Assembly (NCBI RefSeq): GCF_000003815.2
Contig: NC_049984.1
Coordinates: forward strand, 20,719,950-20,783,949
DNA: 64,000 bases
Direction: 5' to 3'
Origin: Branchiostoma floridae
Lineage: Eukaryota > Chordata > Leptocardii > Amphioxiformes > Branchiostomatidae
A program made the position numbers and the translations under genes. Shown here piece after piece: positions 13,001 through 28,000 of this stretch. Numbering within the stretch: the first letter of the stretch is position 1; the number at the start of each line of letters is the position of its first letter. The notes beneath the pieces were generated by a model. The model ran no database searches. It was not told the DNA's origin and saw only the letters and a program-made list of their open reading frames with translations.

Positions 13001-16000
13001 GCTACAGAGTTGATTAGTGATAGGTAGTTAATCACAGAAAATACGTGACTTGGCGACAATACATTTTCTAAAAATAAACTGGTATTTCTATACTTGATTT
13101 CTATGTGTGCCGTCACTTACATCTGCCAGAGAAAGGCCCATCTTCCTGATCCCCTCCACATCTGTGACTTTACACCCCTCAACATACTCAGCTGTCAGCA
13201 CTCTCTGCAAGAAAGGTATCAACATGGCATACATTAGTAAGGCTTATAAAATATAAATAATTTTTGTTAACTTGTACAAAGTTTTTAGACTTCATCTAGG
13301 ACGTTTCCCAACTGGGATTGAAGACGATTCCCCCCAGGTTGATTCCCGCCCACCCCATCAGATTCTGTAATCTGACTTGATTGTCACAACTGAAACGTAA
13401 CTTATCTAGATTTTTTTAAAAATTCACTTTCACAATCACAGGTATAAAACCTGTACTGTTCAAAAACTTTCCTGTGAGTTGAGATGAGTGCCGTCATACT
13501 TGACCGTGATAACAGATGCTGATAATCCTAATACATCAGTCTGTTCGCCTGATCATGGGCAGGCCCACTGCACCCACCGTAATCCATTTAGAAATGTCAA
13601 GTGTCAATGATTGACCTAATACTTATACTAAGTTATAGGCTTAGAAATACCTTGATTTAAATCATTGATTAACAGGGCTCGAAATACCACCTGCATATGC
13701 AGGTTAGTGCAGGTACAATTTAAATCATTGATTAACAGGGCTCGAAATACGACCTGCATATGCAGGTTAGTGCAGGTACAATTGGAGGTGTGCAGGTATT
13801 TCTGGTGTCTACCTGCACCTCACCTGCACTTGTCTATGTACTGGATTTTATACATAAATGTCCTATGATGTAGGATTGTTATTAGCTGCATTGGCTGTTA
13901 CCAACTATAAACTATAAAAGAAAAAAAAATAGCAATGATTCCTGAACAATTTTAGTATGATCCATACTTCCTAAATTCAGAGTGGTGCAGGTAAAATTTG
14001 TCAGGTGCAGGTAATTTTAAATGTTACCTGAACCAGTGCAGGTATGCAGAAAAAAGTATTTCGAGCCCTGATTAACAAACGTAACAGCACATCCTAAAGG
14101 TTTCTGGATGTTTGCCGTGAATTTTCGCCATTGTCGCTGGGCAATAAGTAGTGACACCACAAGTATTGTTCACATAGTCATTGTTGTTGTTGTTGTTGAT
14201 GTCCTTGTTTAACGTCTAATATTTCGCTAGACGTGAACTCTTGGTGCTGAGCGTCTCTTGGTACAGTAGTTTTTGATGAAAAGTCTCTAGGTAAATTGTC
14301 TCTTGGTGCAAGAACGCAACGTCGAGTCGGATAATCAGTAAAAAATGTCAGCTGAATAGCGTCATCTGCTCATGTGACGTAAAGGAAAATTAACTTAGAT
14401 GGGGGGGGTACAAGATAGTAACCTGCTCAGAGTCCGTTAAAAAGCTTTGTCTTCTCAATGTATCGGGAGAATGCATTGTACATCAGTGAGTTAATTTTTG
14501 AAGACAGGTCTTCCCTCAAACCCGGCAGTGTTGTAATGTCAATAGATCTCAGCTTTCCTGGTATGTTATAAGTCTCGTATGCATTTTCAGCTTCTTGCAG
14601 CAAGTATTGTCTTGCAATCTCGTAACGTGCACAGTTAAACAAGTAGTGATTGGTGGTTTCAGGTGTGCCGCAGGTAGTACAATCAGGTGAAACTTTGGGG
14701 TTTCTCCATTTTTGGTAAGCGTTGAGATAGGTATGGCCACTCACTAGCTGATTAATGGTGACCTACATGTGCTCCTGCAACCTAGCGTCAAGCCTTTTCA
14801 TTTCATGTTTGTGGCAATGTTCTGCATATATTCGCTTTTCATGTTGAGCTTTGTTCTTCTGTTCCAGTGCTCATATGCTAGAGCTTCTATTTGTTTCATG
14901 GCTTGGTCTCTGGTCCACGAAGTGTTATTTTGGCATATTTCAGTCTCTTTTGCTGCACGTTTAGCTTCTGTATCAGCAATTTCATTACCAGCGATCCCCA
15001 TACAACATGTGTCCTGGAACTCAAGTCAGCTGAATGTCAAAGCCTTTAAGTTTCAAAGCTTTTAATTTGCTTCTGATGGCATGAATTGTGTTGTTGTATG
15101 CTTCTACTTGTTGCACTACAGTGATATTCTCTATTGCAGCCTTACAATCACAGCGTAAGAGCACTTGTTTCATGGTAGATTGTTTTCTGCTTATTGTATC
15201 CACTGCAAGGTGTATGCCTTCCAGTTCTCCCTGGTTTTCCCAGGGCTGAACCGTCAGTAAAGATAACAGTCATCGGTCTTCCATTACTTGTGATTTCTTG
15301 TAGAGACCGAAGGGAGTGGAGCAGGCTGATACTGGATGCTACCATAGTCCCTGACCCTCAGGCATGAGGATGGGACTAGGTAAAGGTAAGGTAAAGCAAG
15401 TATCTCTTCTTTGGCTTTTTCCTTACCACCTGTAGTATTGGTGTTGATAGTGAAGGTACTTGTTATGGATCCCATCCTGAAAGTTGGTAGACTTGAGTCA
15501 TAACACGGTTCTTTGTCTACTTTGTGTTCTTCAACCCTCAGTTAACTTCAAGAGCATAGCCAAAACTTCCAAAACGTATTGAAGATGAATTTCACTTTAT
15601 AATGGAATGTTCTAGATACGCTAGTTTACGTAATTAATTATCTATATTTCTCGAATCGAGTGCAACAGATTTCAAGAAACTTGATACCACAAACAGATTT
15701 GTATATATCTTTAAATGTCAGAACTCCCATAATGCAAAAAAAGGCAAATATATCAAGGACTGCTCTGCTATAAGAAAGAATAGTAACAGTAACTAATGAT
15801 TAGCCTACTCCATTGTAATACTACTAGTATACTAAAGAATTATGTTAGCCCTTATTGTTATGTTAACTAGGTTGCTAAGCTTTATCCTATACCTTTGTTT
15901 TGTACTTTGTGTAATAGTTGTTGCCATACATTGTATCATATACAATTGTCGTGCAATTAAGTTCTTCTTCTTCTATATTCAATTTCATTTATGATTTCGA

Positions 16001-19000
16001 GTTACTAGTATATTAGGATTAACATACTAGTACAATTGATTTGCCTTATTTTGTCGTCGTTGAATTGTGCTATTATTTGCCGATTCTTGCTGTGTCACCA
16101 TTTATTTGATTTCATATTGTTATCATTTATTCACTGAACTGTTATATATGGGGTTCCCCCAGGCTAGGGATCTTTGAAAAACGCCGGCCAGGCGACATGT
16201 ACCACTGGATAAATAAGAATAAACAAACAAACCTTATAGTTTCTGCACATCCCCATTGACTGACTAACCTTAGAGGTATGTTCCCAGATGACTTTAGGAA
16301 TGTAGATATAGGGTAGATAATTCAGATCCGTGGCACAGTGTTCAGAATTCTCCCCCTCCAACTCAAAGTCTAACTCCTCAGCGAGGGTTCCTTTCAAGTC
16401 CTGTACATGTCAATAGAACAACAATTATAAGTCATTGATGTAAAAAAAATGAGAAGTCAAGAGTATTTACTTGTGATACTACATGTATTTACTACTAAAT
16501 TCATTATAGTTACCGGAAGTGTCATCGAAACAACATCATAGTTAGGGATTTGCATTTCTTATGCAAGTCATGTATTTCAATTTTCATTCACTTGGAAGCG
16601 GTACACAAAGAAAAAAATGAAAGTTTGTTCAATATAACAGTCCTGTCACAAAAAACTGCAATCTTTATGCAGTAATTAATAAGACTTTCACAAAGATCTA
16701 CTTCCACCGCGGGTGTCCTGCCAGATTTCCGGGCGTGCCAGGTGGTGTGTCTAAAGACGTTACGACAGCGGCATCCCAACAGCAGAAAATTTTGCCGCTG
16801 TTGCGAAAAGCGTAATGTAAAGTGGGCATAAGTCACGTTTGGGATAGTGTTCCTACTGCATTAAACCACCTATACATCAACTACATTGTACATAGTGGCA
16901 AGAAGCAGAACTCCAGTCAGAAGCTCTGAGGATAGTGTCTGAGAGACATCGAAACGTAATCAAAAGTGAGTAGAAACTGGTTGTGTAAAATAATTCTCTA
17001 ATTATAAGTCCACCAACCTGATGAAACTATGTTAAATTTGGAAATATGTACATAGTTACACAGCCTTAAAAACAACTTTTGAGCCTATGAGACTAGGACT
17101 TTAAAACAACCTTACCTGTAACACCCATTTGAATCCAAAGCTCGGGTGAATCCATCCTATGATGTCCAGCAGAATCTCAAGCGTGTGGATGTCTCCATCA
17201 AACCGGTCTCGTAAGTCAATATACTGTACCTTGTATTAAAGTAAAAGGAAGCATGTTAAAAAGTGCCATATACATTGTACATGTAGATTAAACACCCTTC
17301 AATTTGATTTGTGAATTCCAGTTTTATTCTGAAGTGACCTCCCATATCTCAGCAACAGTATCCCTAGATGGGCTGATATCGTAAGCTGTAAGTAAAAAAT
17401 ACCTACAAGCCAATAACAACCCCCTGGGGATTTTTCTAAATTGACATAACTGCACATGACTTATGAATAATTATGTATGATTATAGTTTGAGGGTTATAA
17501 ATAATCATGCAGAAGTTTCCAATGGTTATGCATAATTATGCATAAGATTCATGTGCATAATCCTTCAAGTTGGAACCCTATAATATCTATAACCCTTGGA
17601 AAAAGCATACTATGTTACTATGTTGGAGTAGCCAGAAAAGACATCCCAACGTGCTTGGTGCTGCGACTGGGGAGGGGGGCGTGCCGCGCCATGTGCCAGG
17701 AAGGCCAATGCCAGTGCACACTCAACTCGATCGACGCTTGACAACATATATTGCGGCCCCTTTTCTGCTGCAAATTTTGCCTTTTTGAAACAAAAGAAAT
17801 TTTGTAAATGAGAAATAAAGTGTAACATGCATTGGCATAATACCGGGCATAAGCCTTATACTGGTCGATTAAAAATAGTGGAACTTAAAGAGATCTACAC
17901 ATGCAACAATAGTTATTTCTGAGGTATGCACACTTCAGACATCTAGGTGTCCAATACATAATTTACAAAGCATCGATAACAATGCATTCGAAGACAACAA
18001 GGCCAAAAGTTTTCAGGTCATTTTCGGGGCAGGCGAGCTCGTCGTGGGACAAACACACTGTCACGTTCATCGCCAGATTTGTAGATAATAATCACATGTG
18101 CTCACGGCACAAGACGAGCATGATTCAACAGCAATCTTGAATTTCTTTTGGTGACCTACAACTTGTGTAAAAGGGTGAGGAACCGTTGCATTATCGCCCG
18201 GATCTACGGCTGAATGGGTCAAATTGAACGTACGCCGCCATTTTCCCGCCATTTTTAATGCTACGGCCAGCAGTAAAGTTTTACGTCATAGCGGTTGTGA
18301 CGGACCAAAATTAAATGAAAATTCTTGTCAGTATACGCCCATTTTCTCATGACTTTTTGTATGCTCATGCAGATTTTTGTTTTGTGCAACTACTAACAGG
18401 AAAGAAAGGAACAACAGAGGATGCATAAAGGTACATAGCGGCAGTTAATTGTGCCGTGTTTCGTTTGGCCAGTATAGTGCACCCCCTTCCAACCCCGCGC
18501 CCGTTCTCCGTGCAATTCCGCGGTGTGTTCCAATTACGATATTATGTTTTTAGCAGGACCAGAGAGACAAAATAATTTACACAGAAGAAGTGGCAAAGGT
18601 AAGCTGTAACAGCAACATGTAACTGGAGAAAATGATGCGTTGATCATTTGCCAAATTAGCATTGCTTGAGAAATTGCAGTAAACCGACCGGTATTATGCC
18701 AATGGATGTTATAGTTTTCAATTTCCCGCACAGCTTTTTTTTTAAAACTTAGATAAATATGGAAACTTTAATAGTAAATTGTTAGCAGCTAGGGAAGAAA
18801 CTTGCCAGACGATACGGGCGGCTACCAATATCACCAAACAACGTCACGTGCGCTAATACTCGGTAATTTTTGTCTTTTTTCCCGGTGACCAATGATAGAG
18901 TATAACATTACATTTATCTTACGCTGATTGGTTATTCAGATGATTGGATTGGACCTGGTGGCCAATCTAGACTGCTTGGCGCCGACGGCATGTTGTCGTC

Positions 19001-22000
19001 AAAGATACCAACTGCCAATCAACTGCCCACAGCGTGAGAACTTTAGTTGAGATGTGCACCACTTGCGCAGAACAGTTTGTTCAATATTTCTAGTATTACC
19101 CACAAATCTTTAACAAATACGTGAAAACGAGGACAAGTAAGTATCATGTTAATATCAGAATATCATCATCAGAATATAAAAGTGTTAAAGAATGCTGACT
19201 GTCAGATGTATTTCACGGGACTTCATAAACATTGCATCGCGCAACGGACAGCTCAGACTGGCGCGTGGCAGGGTGTGTCGCACATGGGTCCGCTAGTTGT
19301 AAAACGTGCCGCGCTCCGCCCAGTGCCCAGACTACTGGGATGACCAGGAAGTGAACAATTTGAAGTGTAAATTGTAAAGACATATTTTTTTAAAGATTCC
19401 AAATACATTTTGTACACTGGTGGTACAGGTCAGCCTTTCTTTCATATTTTTTTGTATTGGACGCATTCGGCCGAGCCAAGTGCGTCTTTCCAGAAAAAAA
19501 TGCGTCCAAAGACGTAATGACGTATGCCTGGCGGGAACGCTGCTGACCAGTACCCTCTCAGCACGTCATAAATTTTTTTCTTGTATACCATATACGAGGT
19601 ATAATTCCAGACTTTCAAATACATGTGTCAATTTGTACTTTTTGTACATTATTATTACAGCTGTTATGTAAAGAGTATACTAGGAAAACCATATACATAT
19701 TGCTGGAAAGCTCACAGAATGGCCTTTCCAAAGCAAGCAAAACAAGAGTTTGGAGACCTCATACCTCCATGAAATATTCTGATTATGCAAATGACTTTCA
19801 CTTTTGCATAATTTAGGCTTGCTTATGTACACCTTTCACTAATGTACACAGGTCACAATGTTGACAGCCCAATCATTTACTACACATACTAAGAAGAATT
19901 AGTACACTTTCAAATTAATTATGCAAATTAGAAACTTATTTGCATAATTAGTATCTGCTTAACTTCCGCCTGCCACAAACTAGATATGTACCATGTATTT
20001 GAGTCCTATATTGGAAAACACTGTAAATGTACATTTTCCTCATTAAGTATGCAAATTAAGTCCAAATTTGCATAATTATGACTTCATTATGAACAACTCT
20101 GCCACAGGTACCTGCATACCAAATATCATGGAAATCCATCATTCCTATGTTCCATTATGCTTCTTGGAAGATTTTGACAAAAATGCTAATGCAGTTCCAG
20201 AGCAAGCTGCTAGGGGGCCAAACATACACCACTTCTTCCTTACGTCAAAAGCTATCTGCCACCAAGAAATCAAGACCATAGCATGTCCAGGTAAAAAGAT
20301 AAAAAAGATTGAAGTTCTGATGCAGTACCAAGGTCACACACCAGGGGACCCAAAATTGACCTTGACCTTAAGTTTGTTTTCCCAACCCCTACCCACATGC
20401 CAAATATCATTGTAGTCCATCAAGAGGTTTTCAAGTTATGATGTCCACAAATATCCGGAAACACAAACACACACACACACAGACAGACAGACAGACACAC
20501 ACACACACACACACAGACACACCCAATACTATACCTCCATTTTTAATGGAGGTAAATACTCAACCATACACATACTTAAACCACCACATAGGAGGGTGGG
20601 GGCAGTGGTAATGGCCAACTGTTCTAAGTGTTCCAAGTAGAGATTGCACACAATGGGACTGACTGGAGATCCCATGGCAGAACCGTGAATTTGTTGGTAG
20701 AAAACATCAATGTATACAAAGTAAGTACAACACAGACAGACTTCTACTAACTTAGTGCTATCACCCTTGATCTTCTGTAAAATAATGTCAAGAGCTTTTG
20801 GTACCAGAATGGAGGGAAACAAAGTCGTGACGTCGAAAAGAGAATAGTTCTTCGTCTGCCTCTACCCGTTTATCTTTGAGAAGTTCGGCAAAGTGCTGAG
20901 AATTTTTGACGTGGTGTGACTAACGGGGAGAGAATTTCAGCCCAAAATTTCCCGCTCTGGTAAGTGATAGAGTTCACACTACTTACTATGGGTCCAAGCG
21001 GTGAATTTTCAGAAAACCATAGAACTTAGGCAAAGTTTTAGTTGTAGGGTAAATCTGTCTGTATGTTATGTTTGAAAGCTGGTTGATTAAGCGCTTTATT
21101 TTGTGTACGGATATAGGATTTTTAAAATAAAAATGTTGACTACCGTCACAGATGAAGTTACATTCAAATTTAGGCTTACTTTCTTTGATTCAAAAAATTT
21201 CTTTCACCTTTCAAGGCCAGATGATATTTTTGGTGTGTGTGAGCTAATTTAGATATCAATTTTTCTAATGGTGGTAACTTTTAAACAGTGGATTTAATGT
21301 CTCATTCATGATTTTGTTCTTCCCATAGACTTCTATCGTTATTATATGTGTTTTACATGATCGAGTTCATAATGAAGCTACATGAAATGTCAGCAGATTT
21401 TTTCTTCTACGTTGAGCACATTCAGTTGATATAATGGGAAAAAATTGCAAATGACCAGAATCCATGCCTTTGTTGTTTATAGCAATTACAAACTATTAGT
21501 ACTATTATCCCGGCAAAAGGCACTCTTTCGCTGTATGTGTGCAACTGCACCACTCAGTGCCTCCGACCTTGCGCGCGGCTGCCAAACTCTACCTGCTACT
21601 TTCTTCAGTAATGTACAAACAAGCTTTCACCAATCTAACTTTTGAGATCAGTTTGACTGGCTAAAAGGGAAATTCTCACCGATAAAAACACACGTCCATG
21701 CAGGCATTTATTTTTTGGCTCGGATCTATCATAGGGTGCCCACTCGGAGTAATATATGAATGAGACCTTAAGTTACTTGCACTGGTGCAAGTTAGGTCTA
21801 AAATTACTTGCACACCAATTTTACATTGTACAAACTTGCATATGCATGTGTACTAGTATTTCAAGCCCTGCATGACAGAAACAGTTTATTCATGCCCTTT
21901 TCTCTGTGCCCACAGGTAAATGTCGTCATGATAACCCTCAGGCTACAGAATAACTAGCATGAAACCTGGTTTGTTTGGTCGTGGAGGTATTGGGCTTTGC

Positions 22001-25000
22001 GCCATGTCACCCAAGAAAATCAAACATCATTGAACATCACAGCAGAATAGACTAAAGTAGCAAGAGTCACACAAACACACATGATATAAAACACAAATAA
22101 ATGAAAACCCTCATACGAAACATTTCAGCGCACAAAAAGGCTATTAAAGAAAGGCATACAAACCATCATATACTCCAGTTGTTGCTAAATACAATCCTGA
22201 CTATATGAGTGCTTGCAACTTATCTCCCCTTTGCTACCTCCTATAATAGCAACCCAATGGATTTCATAAAAATCAAAATATTATCTCAAGAAACGTGAAA
22301 TGTAAAAACGTAATTTACACATTGACACAGTGTTCCTACATATATACATGTAGTTCTTAAGGTCTTTCAGCTTCTTACAGCTTTTAATCCCCTTTTGTTG
22401 CTGATAAAGCAACAAAACTTCAAAAGGGGGATTAAACAGAAAAGAAGCTGAAAGAAGCAGATAGGACAAAATTATATGTATCTTAAAATGATTTAAATAC
22501 ATAGCAGCAAAGGCCTTTTGTTCCAAATAAATGAATCACAAAACGTCTTCAAAACAAAGTCCCCAAGGAATACAAGTGATCCCTGTTGTTGTTTATATCC
22601 GGGGTATTTGATGGCTGTCACCTACTAGGACGTCAGTGGATTAGATAAAAAAATTGATGTCTAAATTAGCAGTTCAAATTACTGGTTAACAATCTACATG
22701 TGTATCTTTATTTATATGACTGGATTATACGACTGATTCTGAGTTTGATTGATGATTTGGTTTCCAGAACATTCGTGCTTATATGACTTACTTTGAGTTG
22801 GATGGATGAGTTTGTTCCAGAACTTTCGTGATTATATGACTGTCGACTCTGAGTTTGATAGATGAATACTAGTATGTTCTAGATCTTTTGTGATTATATG
22901 ACTGACTCTGAGTTTGATTGATGAGCTTGTTCCTGAACTTTTGTCATTACATGACTGACTCAGATTTTGATTGATGAGTACAGTCAAACCTGTCTATAGC
23001 GGCCACTCAAGGGACTGGTCAAAATTGGCCACTATAGAGAGGTGGCCACTATAGAGAATATGCTAATTAATTGACCACAAGCAATAAGTTACACATGGTT
23101 TTAGTACCCACTGATCTTTATTCACATAATACTGTACATGTACTGCAATAATTTTTACACCATATGTATTAAGAAAACAAAAGCTATAAAAAGTTTTAAA
23201 TGTTCTACAGTTGATATTGTTTGAAGAGACCGGTATCGTCATATTTCTTTGATCTTTCGTCTTGTATCCATTGATACTTCGCCGTCCGTGTGTTCCCTCC
23301 CGCGTTCACACGTCAGATTCTCCATTATGCTAATGTGGTACTCACAAGAAAAGTCTCGTCATTTTAGACTTATCTCTTAATAAATGTAAGAATAAAATCC
23401 ACCATAGTCTGAAGTTCATATCATTTTGTCTTTGTAACAATTCATTTAGAAAGTTTTGTGATGAAAATTAACCTAAGCGATAGTGTATTAGAACGTAACT
23501 TTAACGCCATTTACCTCTGTAATATTGGTGTCGTCTATTGACCTTATATTACCTCGCTTGTCGGCGGGTATGGGTAGCGCCAGTTTACGAAGTTTTGTTT
23601 TGAAAATAAATCAAAGAGGTTTTAAATCCGGCGTAGGGTGACGATACGGCAGCTGTATATGGCCGAACGCGTGCCGAAACATAGATCAGCGGTCCGCGTG
23701 GCCGTAATCGGCAGTGTTTTTGTACCTGCGGGACCGGAAATCGTGTGGCCGTGGCCGCGTTGGACATGTGGCCGCTAAGCCTATTTCTTAATCATTACGA
23801 ATCCAAGGGACCGACAAAAAGTGGCCACTATGGGCAGGTGGCCGTTATGCAAAGGTGGCCGCTAATACAGGTTTGACTGTATGTTCTAGAACTTTTGTGA
23901 TTATATGACTGTCTCTGAGTTTGATTGATGAGTTTGTTCCAGAACCTTTATGATTATATGACTGATTCTGAGTTTGATTGATGAGTATGTTCCAGAACTT
24001 TTATGATTATATGACTGCTGACTCTGAGTTTGATTGATGAGTATGTTCCAGACTTTTTGTGATTATATGACTGACTCTGAGTTTGATTGATGAGTATGTT
24101 CTAGAACTTTTATGATTATATGACTGACTCTGAGTTTGATTGATGAGTATGTTCTAGAACTTTTGTGATTATATGACTGACTCTGAGTTTGATTGATGAG
24201 TATGTTCTAGAACTTTTATGATTATATGACTGATTTTGAGTTTGATTGATGAGTATGTTCTAGAACTTTTATGATTATATGACTGACTCTGAGTTTGATT
24301 GATGAGTATGTTCTAGAACTTTTATGATTATATGACTGACTCTGAGTTTGATTGATGAGTATGTTCCAGACTTTTTGTGATTATATGACTGACTCTGAGT
24401 TTGATTGATGAGTATGTTCTAGAACTTTTGTGATTATATGACTGACTCTGAGTTTGATTGATGAGTATGTTCTAGAACTTTTGTGATTATATGACTGACT
24501 CTGAGTTTGATTGATGAGTATGTTCTAGAACTTTTGTGATTATATGACTGACTCTGAGTTTGATTGATGAGCATGTTCCAGACTTTTTGTAATTATATGA
24601 CTGACTCTGAGTTTGATTGATGAGTATGTTCTAGAACTTTTATGATTATATGACTGACTCTGAGTTTGATTGATGAGTATGTTCTAGAACTTTTATGATT
24701 ATATGACTGACTCTGAGTTTGATTGATGAGTATGTTCTAGAACTTTTATGATTATATGACTGACTCTGAGTTTGATTGATGAGCTTGTTCCAGACTTTTT
24801 GTAATTATATGACTGACTCTGAGTTTGATTGATGAGTATGTTCTAGAACTTTTATGATTATATGACTGACTCTGAGTTTGATTGATGAGTATGTTCTAGA
24901 ACTTTTATGATTATATGACTGACTCTGAGTTTGATTGATGAGTATGTTCTAGAACTGTTATGATTATATGAATGAATGAATGAATGAATGAATGAATGAA

Positions 25001-28000
25001 TGAATGAATGAATTTTATTAACGTGTCATGCGTTTGAACGCCCAGCCCACGTGGGCTTATAAGACACACATAATATAAATCATAATTGAACATAGGATAT
25101 TATAACAAGAAGAGCGTCAAGAACATAATCGGTTGCTATTAAACAAATCGGATAACAGGCCAGATATCAAATCATAATCACATAAATCAAAACCACCAAA
25201 CAAAGGTTTCATAAATCTAAACAGAGCTGAGTTTATACAGAACATAAGGAAAAACATAGTAGTAGACTGAAATAAAATCGGTAACCAGTATATAAATTGA
25301 ATAACAGACCAGGTATCAAATCTTTATGAGCTAATTTAGATTTACACGTTATACCTGGCACCAGGCACCAGGCTAGTAGAATAGATTATTTTTTAACTTC
25401 CTTTTCCTTAACTTCTGCTGTAGGTGACGCTAGTATAGAAGATAGTTTTAGGTCGGACCACTCTCTCATTGGTCTCACTGTTACCACCTCTACTACGCCT
25501 CGCGGACGCGGGTATTGGAGGCTGAACCAGGATCTGGGGCACTGAACAATAAAAGACAGGTGGATCTAGCAATACTTGATTTCACTAAAGCCTTCGACAA
25601 AGTACCACATAGCAGACTCATAACAAAACTGGAGTACTATGGAATTCAAGGTTCTACATTAAACTGGTTAAAGGCTTTCCTGACGAATAGAGAGCAAACG
25701 GTAGTGGTACAAGGGAAGGTCTCAGCTCCAGTTAAAGTAGCATCGGGAGTTCCGCAAGGGACTGTTCTGGGACCATTGCTCTTCCTCTTGTACATAAACG
25801 ACTTGCCAGACCAGCTCGATTCATGTGTGAGGTTATTCGCCGATGATTGTCTGCTATATGGAGAGGTATCTGCAAAGAACGACTCACAAGTTCTTCAGAA
25901 AGATCTGAACACCCTGGAAGAATGGCAAAGGAAATGGCTTATGCAGTTCAATCCTGATAAGTGCTATATCATGCACATAACGAACGAACGCACACCAAAT
26001 GTGTCCCCTTATCAGTTTTGTGGTCAGACATTAGCAACCACGAAAAGCCACCCATACCTAGGTGTTACGTTAACAACTGGGCTGAAGTGGGGTGTCCATG
26101 TTAACAATATAACAACCAAGGCTAAACAGACATTGGGAGTGATTCAATCGTAACTTGTGGGCGTGCCCAGCCCGGGTAAAATCACTTGTAATATCACGTC
26201 ATTGGCTAAGACCTAACCTAGAATATTGCTGCAACAGTAAGGGATCCGTATACAAAGAAAGACAAAGATAAACTTGAAAGGGTACAGAACCAAGCTGCCC
26301 GATTCTGTACAAACAACTACAACAGGGATGCTTATTAATAAGTGTTACCAAAATGAAAACAGGAAGGAAAGCGTCCAGACTTTGCATGATGTACAAAATG
26401 ACAAATAAGCTGGTGGACGTACCGACTGATAAGTATCTAATACCAGCTCAAAAAAGAACAAGAAACAGCCATGACTTCAAGTACCAGAGTTTCCAAGCTA
26501 GGATTGATGTGTTCAAAAATTCGTATTTTCCCAGAACTATGGTAGATTGGAATTTGTTATCACCAAGTACAGTAGGGGCATCTTCTCTGGATAGTTTTAA
26601 AGAACGCTTGCAGATAGATGTGCAAAAGTTAGGTGTGACGGATCGTTCGGTGTAATATAACCAGCTGCTGCCGCACCGCGTGCCTGCGAAGCTGGTGTGT
26701 TACGCCGAATGGCAGTTATACCGGCTATATAGATACAGATACAGATTTGTTATACGATAAAACTTTTATAAAGGAAACCTCAGAATTTATAACAGATTTT
26801 TCCATTTTAATGTTAATTCAGCTAGTCCACACGTTGTGTGGGAAGCTTTTAAATGTGCCGTTCGCGGACATATTAGCAAATTTTCTTCATGGAAAGCTTA
26901 ACAAAATAAAGATACTGTATTTTCTCTCTCTGGGGAGATCGACAGTCTGCAAAAAGAATTAGATACACTTTTTAACACCTTTCAAATATTACAAAATAAG
27001 AAACAGCAATTAGAATTGCTATACCAAACTAAATGCAGTAACATGATCAGAGGGGGGAGAGCCAAGTGGATGGAACAGGGGGAAAAATGCACAAAACTCT
27101 TTTTGAACCTGATGAATAGAGGAAACATGCGGAAAAATATTTAAAGTAAACTTGTTACGGCTGAAGGATTTGTTAAAACCGACCCTCAAGATATCTTACA
27201 AGATATCGAACAAGTTAAGTTTTTTTCCGACCTGTATTCCTTAAAAGAATCTCCGATGTCTTTAGAGAGCGATGCTTTTAAATCTTTTTTTCCCGACCCA
27301 CCCCATGTATCTTTATCTGTTGATCAACGAGACAGATGTGAAGGGGAAATTACCGAGAAAGAACTCAAAGAATCTATGGAGTCAGTTTCATCTGGAAAAG
27401 CACCGGGATTAGACGGCCTACCTGTTGAGTTTTCTTTAAGTATCTTAAGAAACCCATGCTTGACTCCTTTAACTTTTCTTATCGAGTGGGGCATTTAACC
27501 GACACCCAAAAATCCGGTCTTATTACTCTTTTACCAAGGACGTTGTCCTTGCTTTTACTAAAGCAAGACTCCACGGGACAGGATAAAGACCCGTCTCAGA
27601 TTAAAAACTGGCGCCCCTTGACATTGTTGAACTGTGATTCGCGTATTCTTTCCAAATGCATAGCCCTGCGTATGAAGCAAATAATTCCTAATTCCTAAAT
27701 CTAATATCACATGATCAGACTGGTTTCTTACAAGGGAGGTGCATTAGTGATAATATACGTTGGATTGGGGAAATTATAGAATATTATGAACGTAATGACT
27801 TACCTGGTTTAATTTTTGTTGCGGATTTTGAAAAAGCCCTTGACACAATTAGACTTGATTTCATTTTTAAAACACTCGAATACTTTGGCTTTGGTGCGGG
27901 ATTGATTAATTGGATAAGAGTTTTATATAAAGATATTAGTAGTAAGGTAATCAATTATGGACATATTTCCCACCCCTTCATCCTGTCCCGTGGAGCTCGC

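Noticed and set aside
21755-21875. Possible extra copy of the CAGGGCTCGAAATAC MITE
   Set aside because: Only GTACTAGTATTTCAAGCCCTG and a few TTGCAC motifs match; too diverged to call.
22731-24970. CRISPR-like array
   Set aside because: Tandem repeats without unique spacers, in an animal gene intron; it is a minisatellite.
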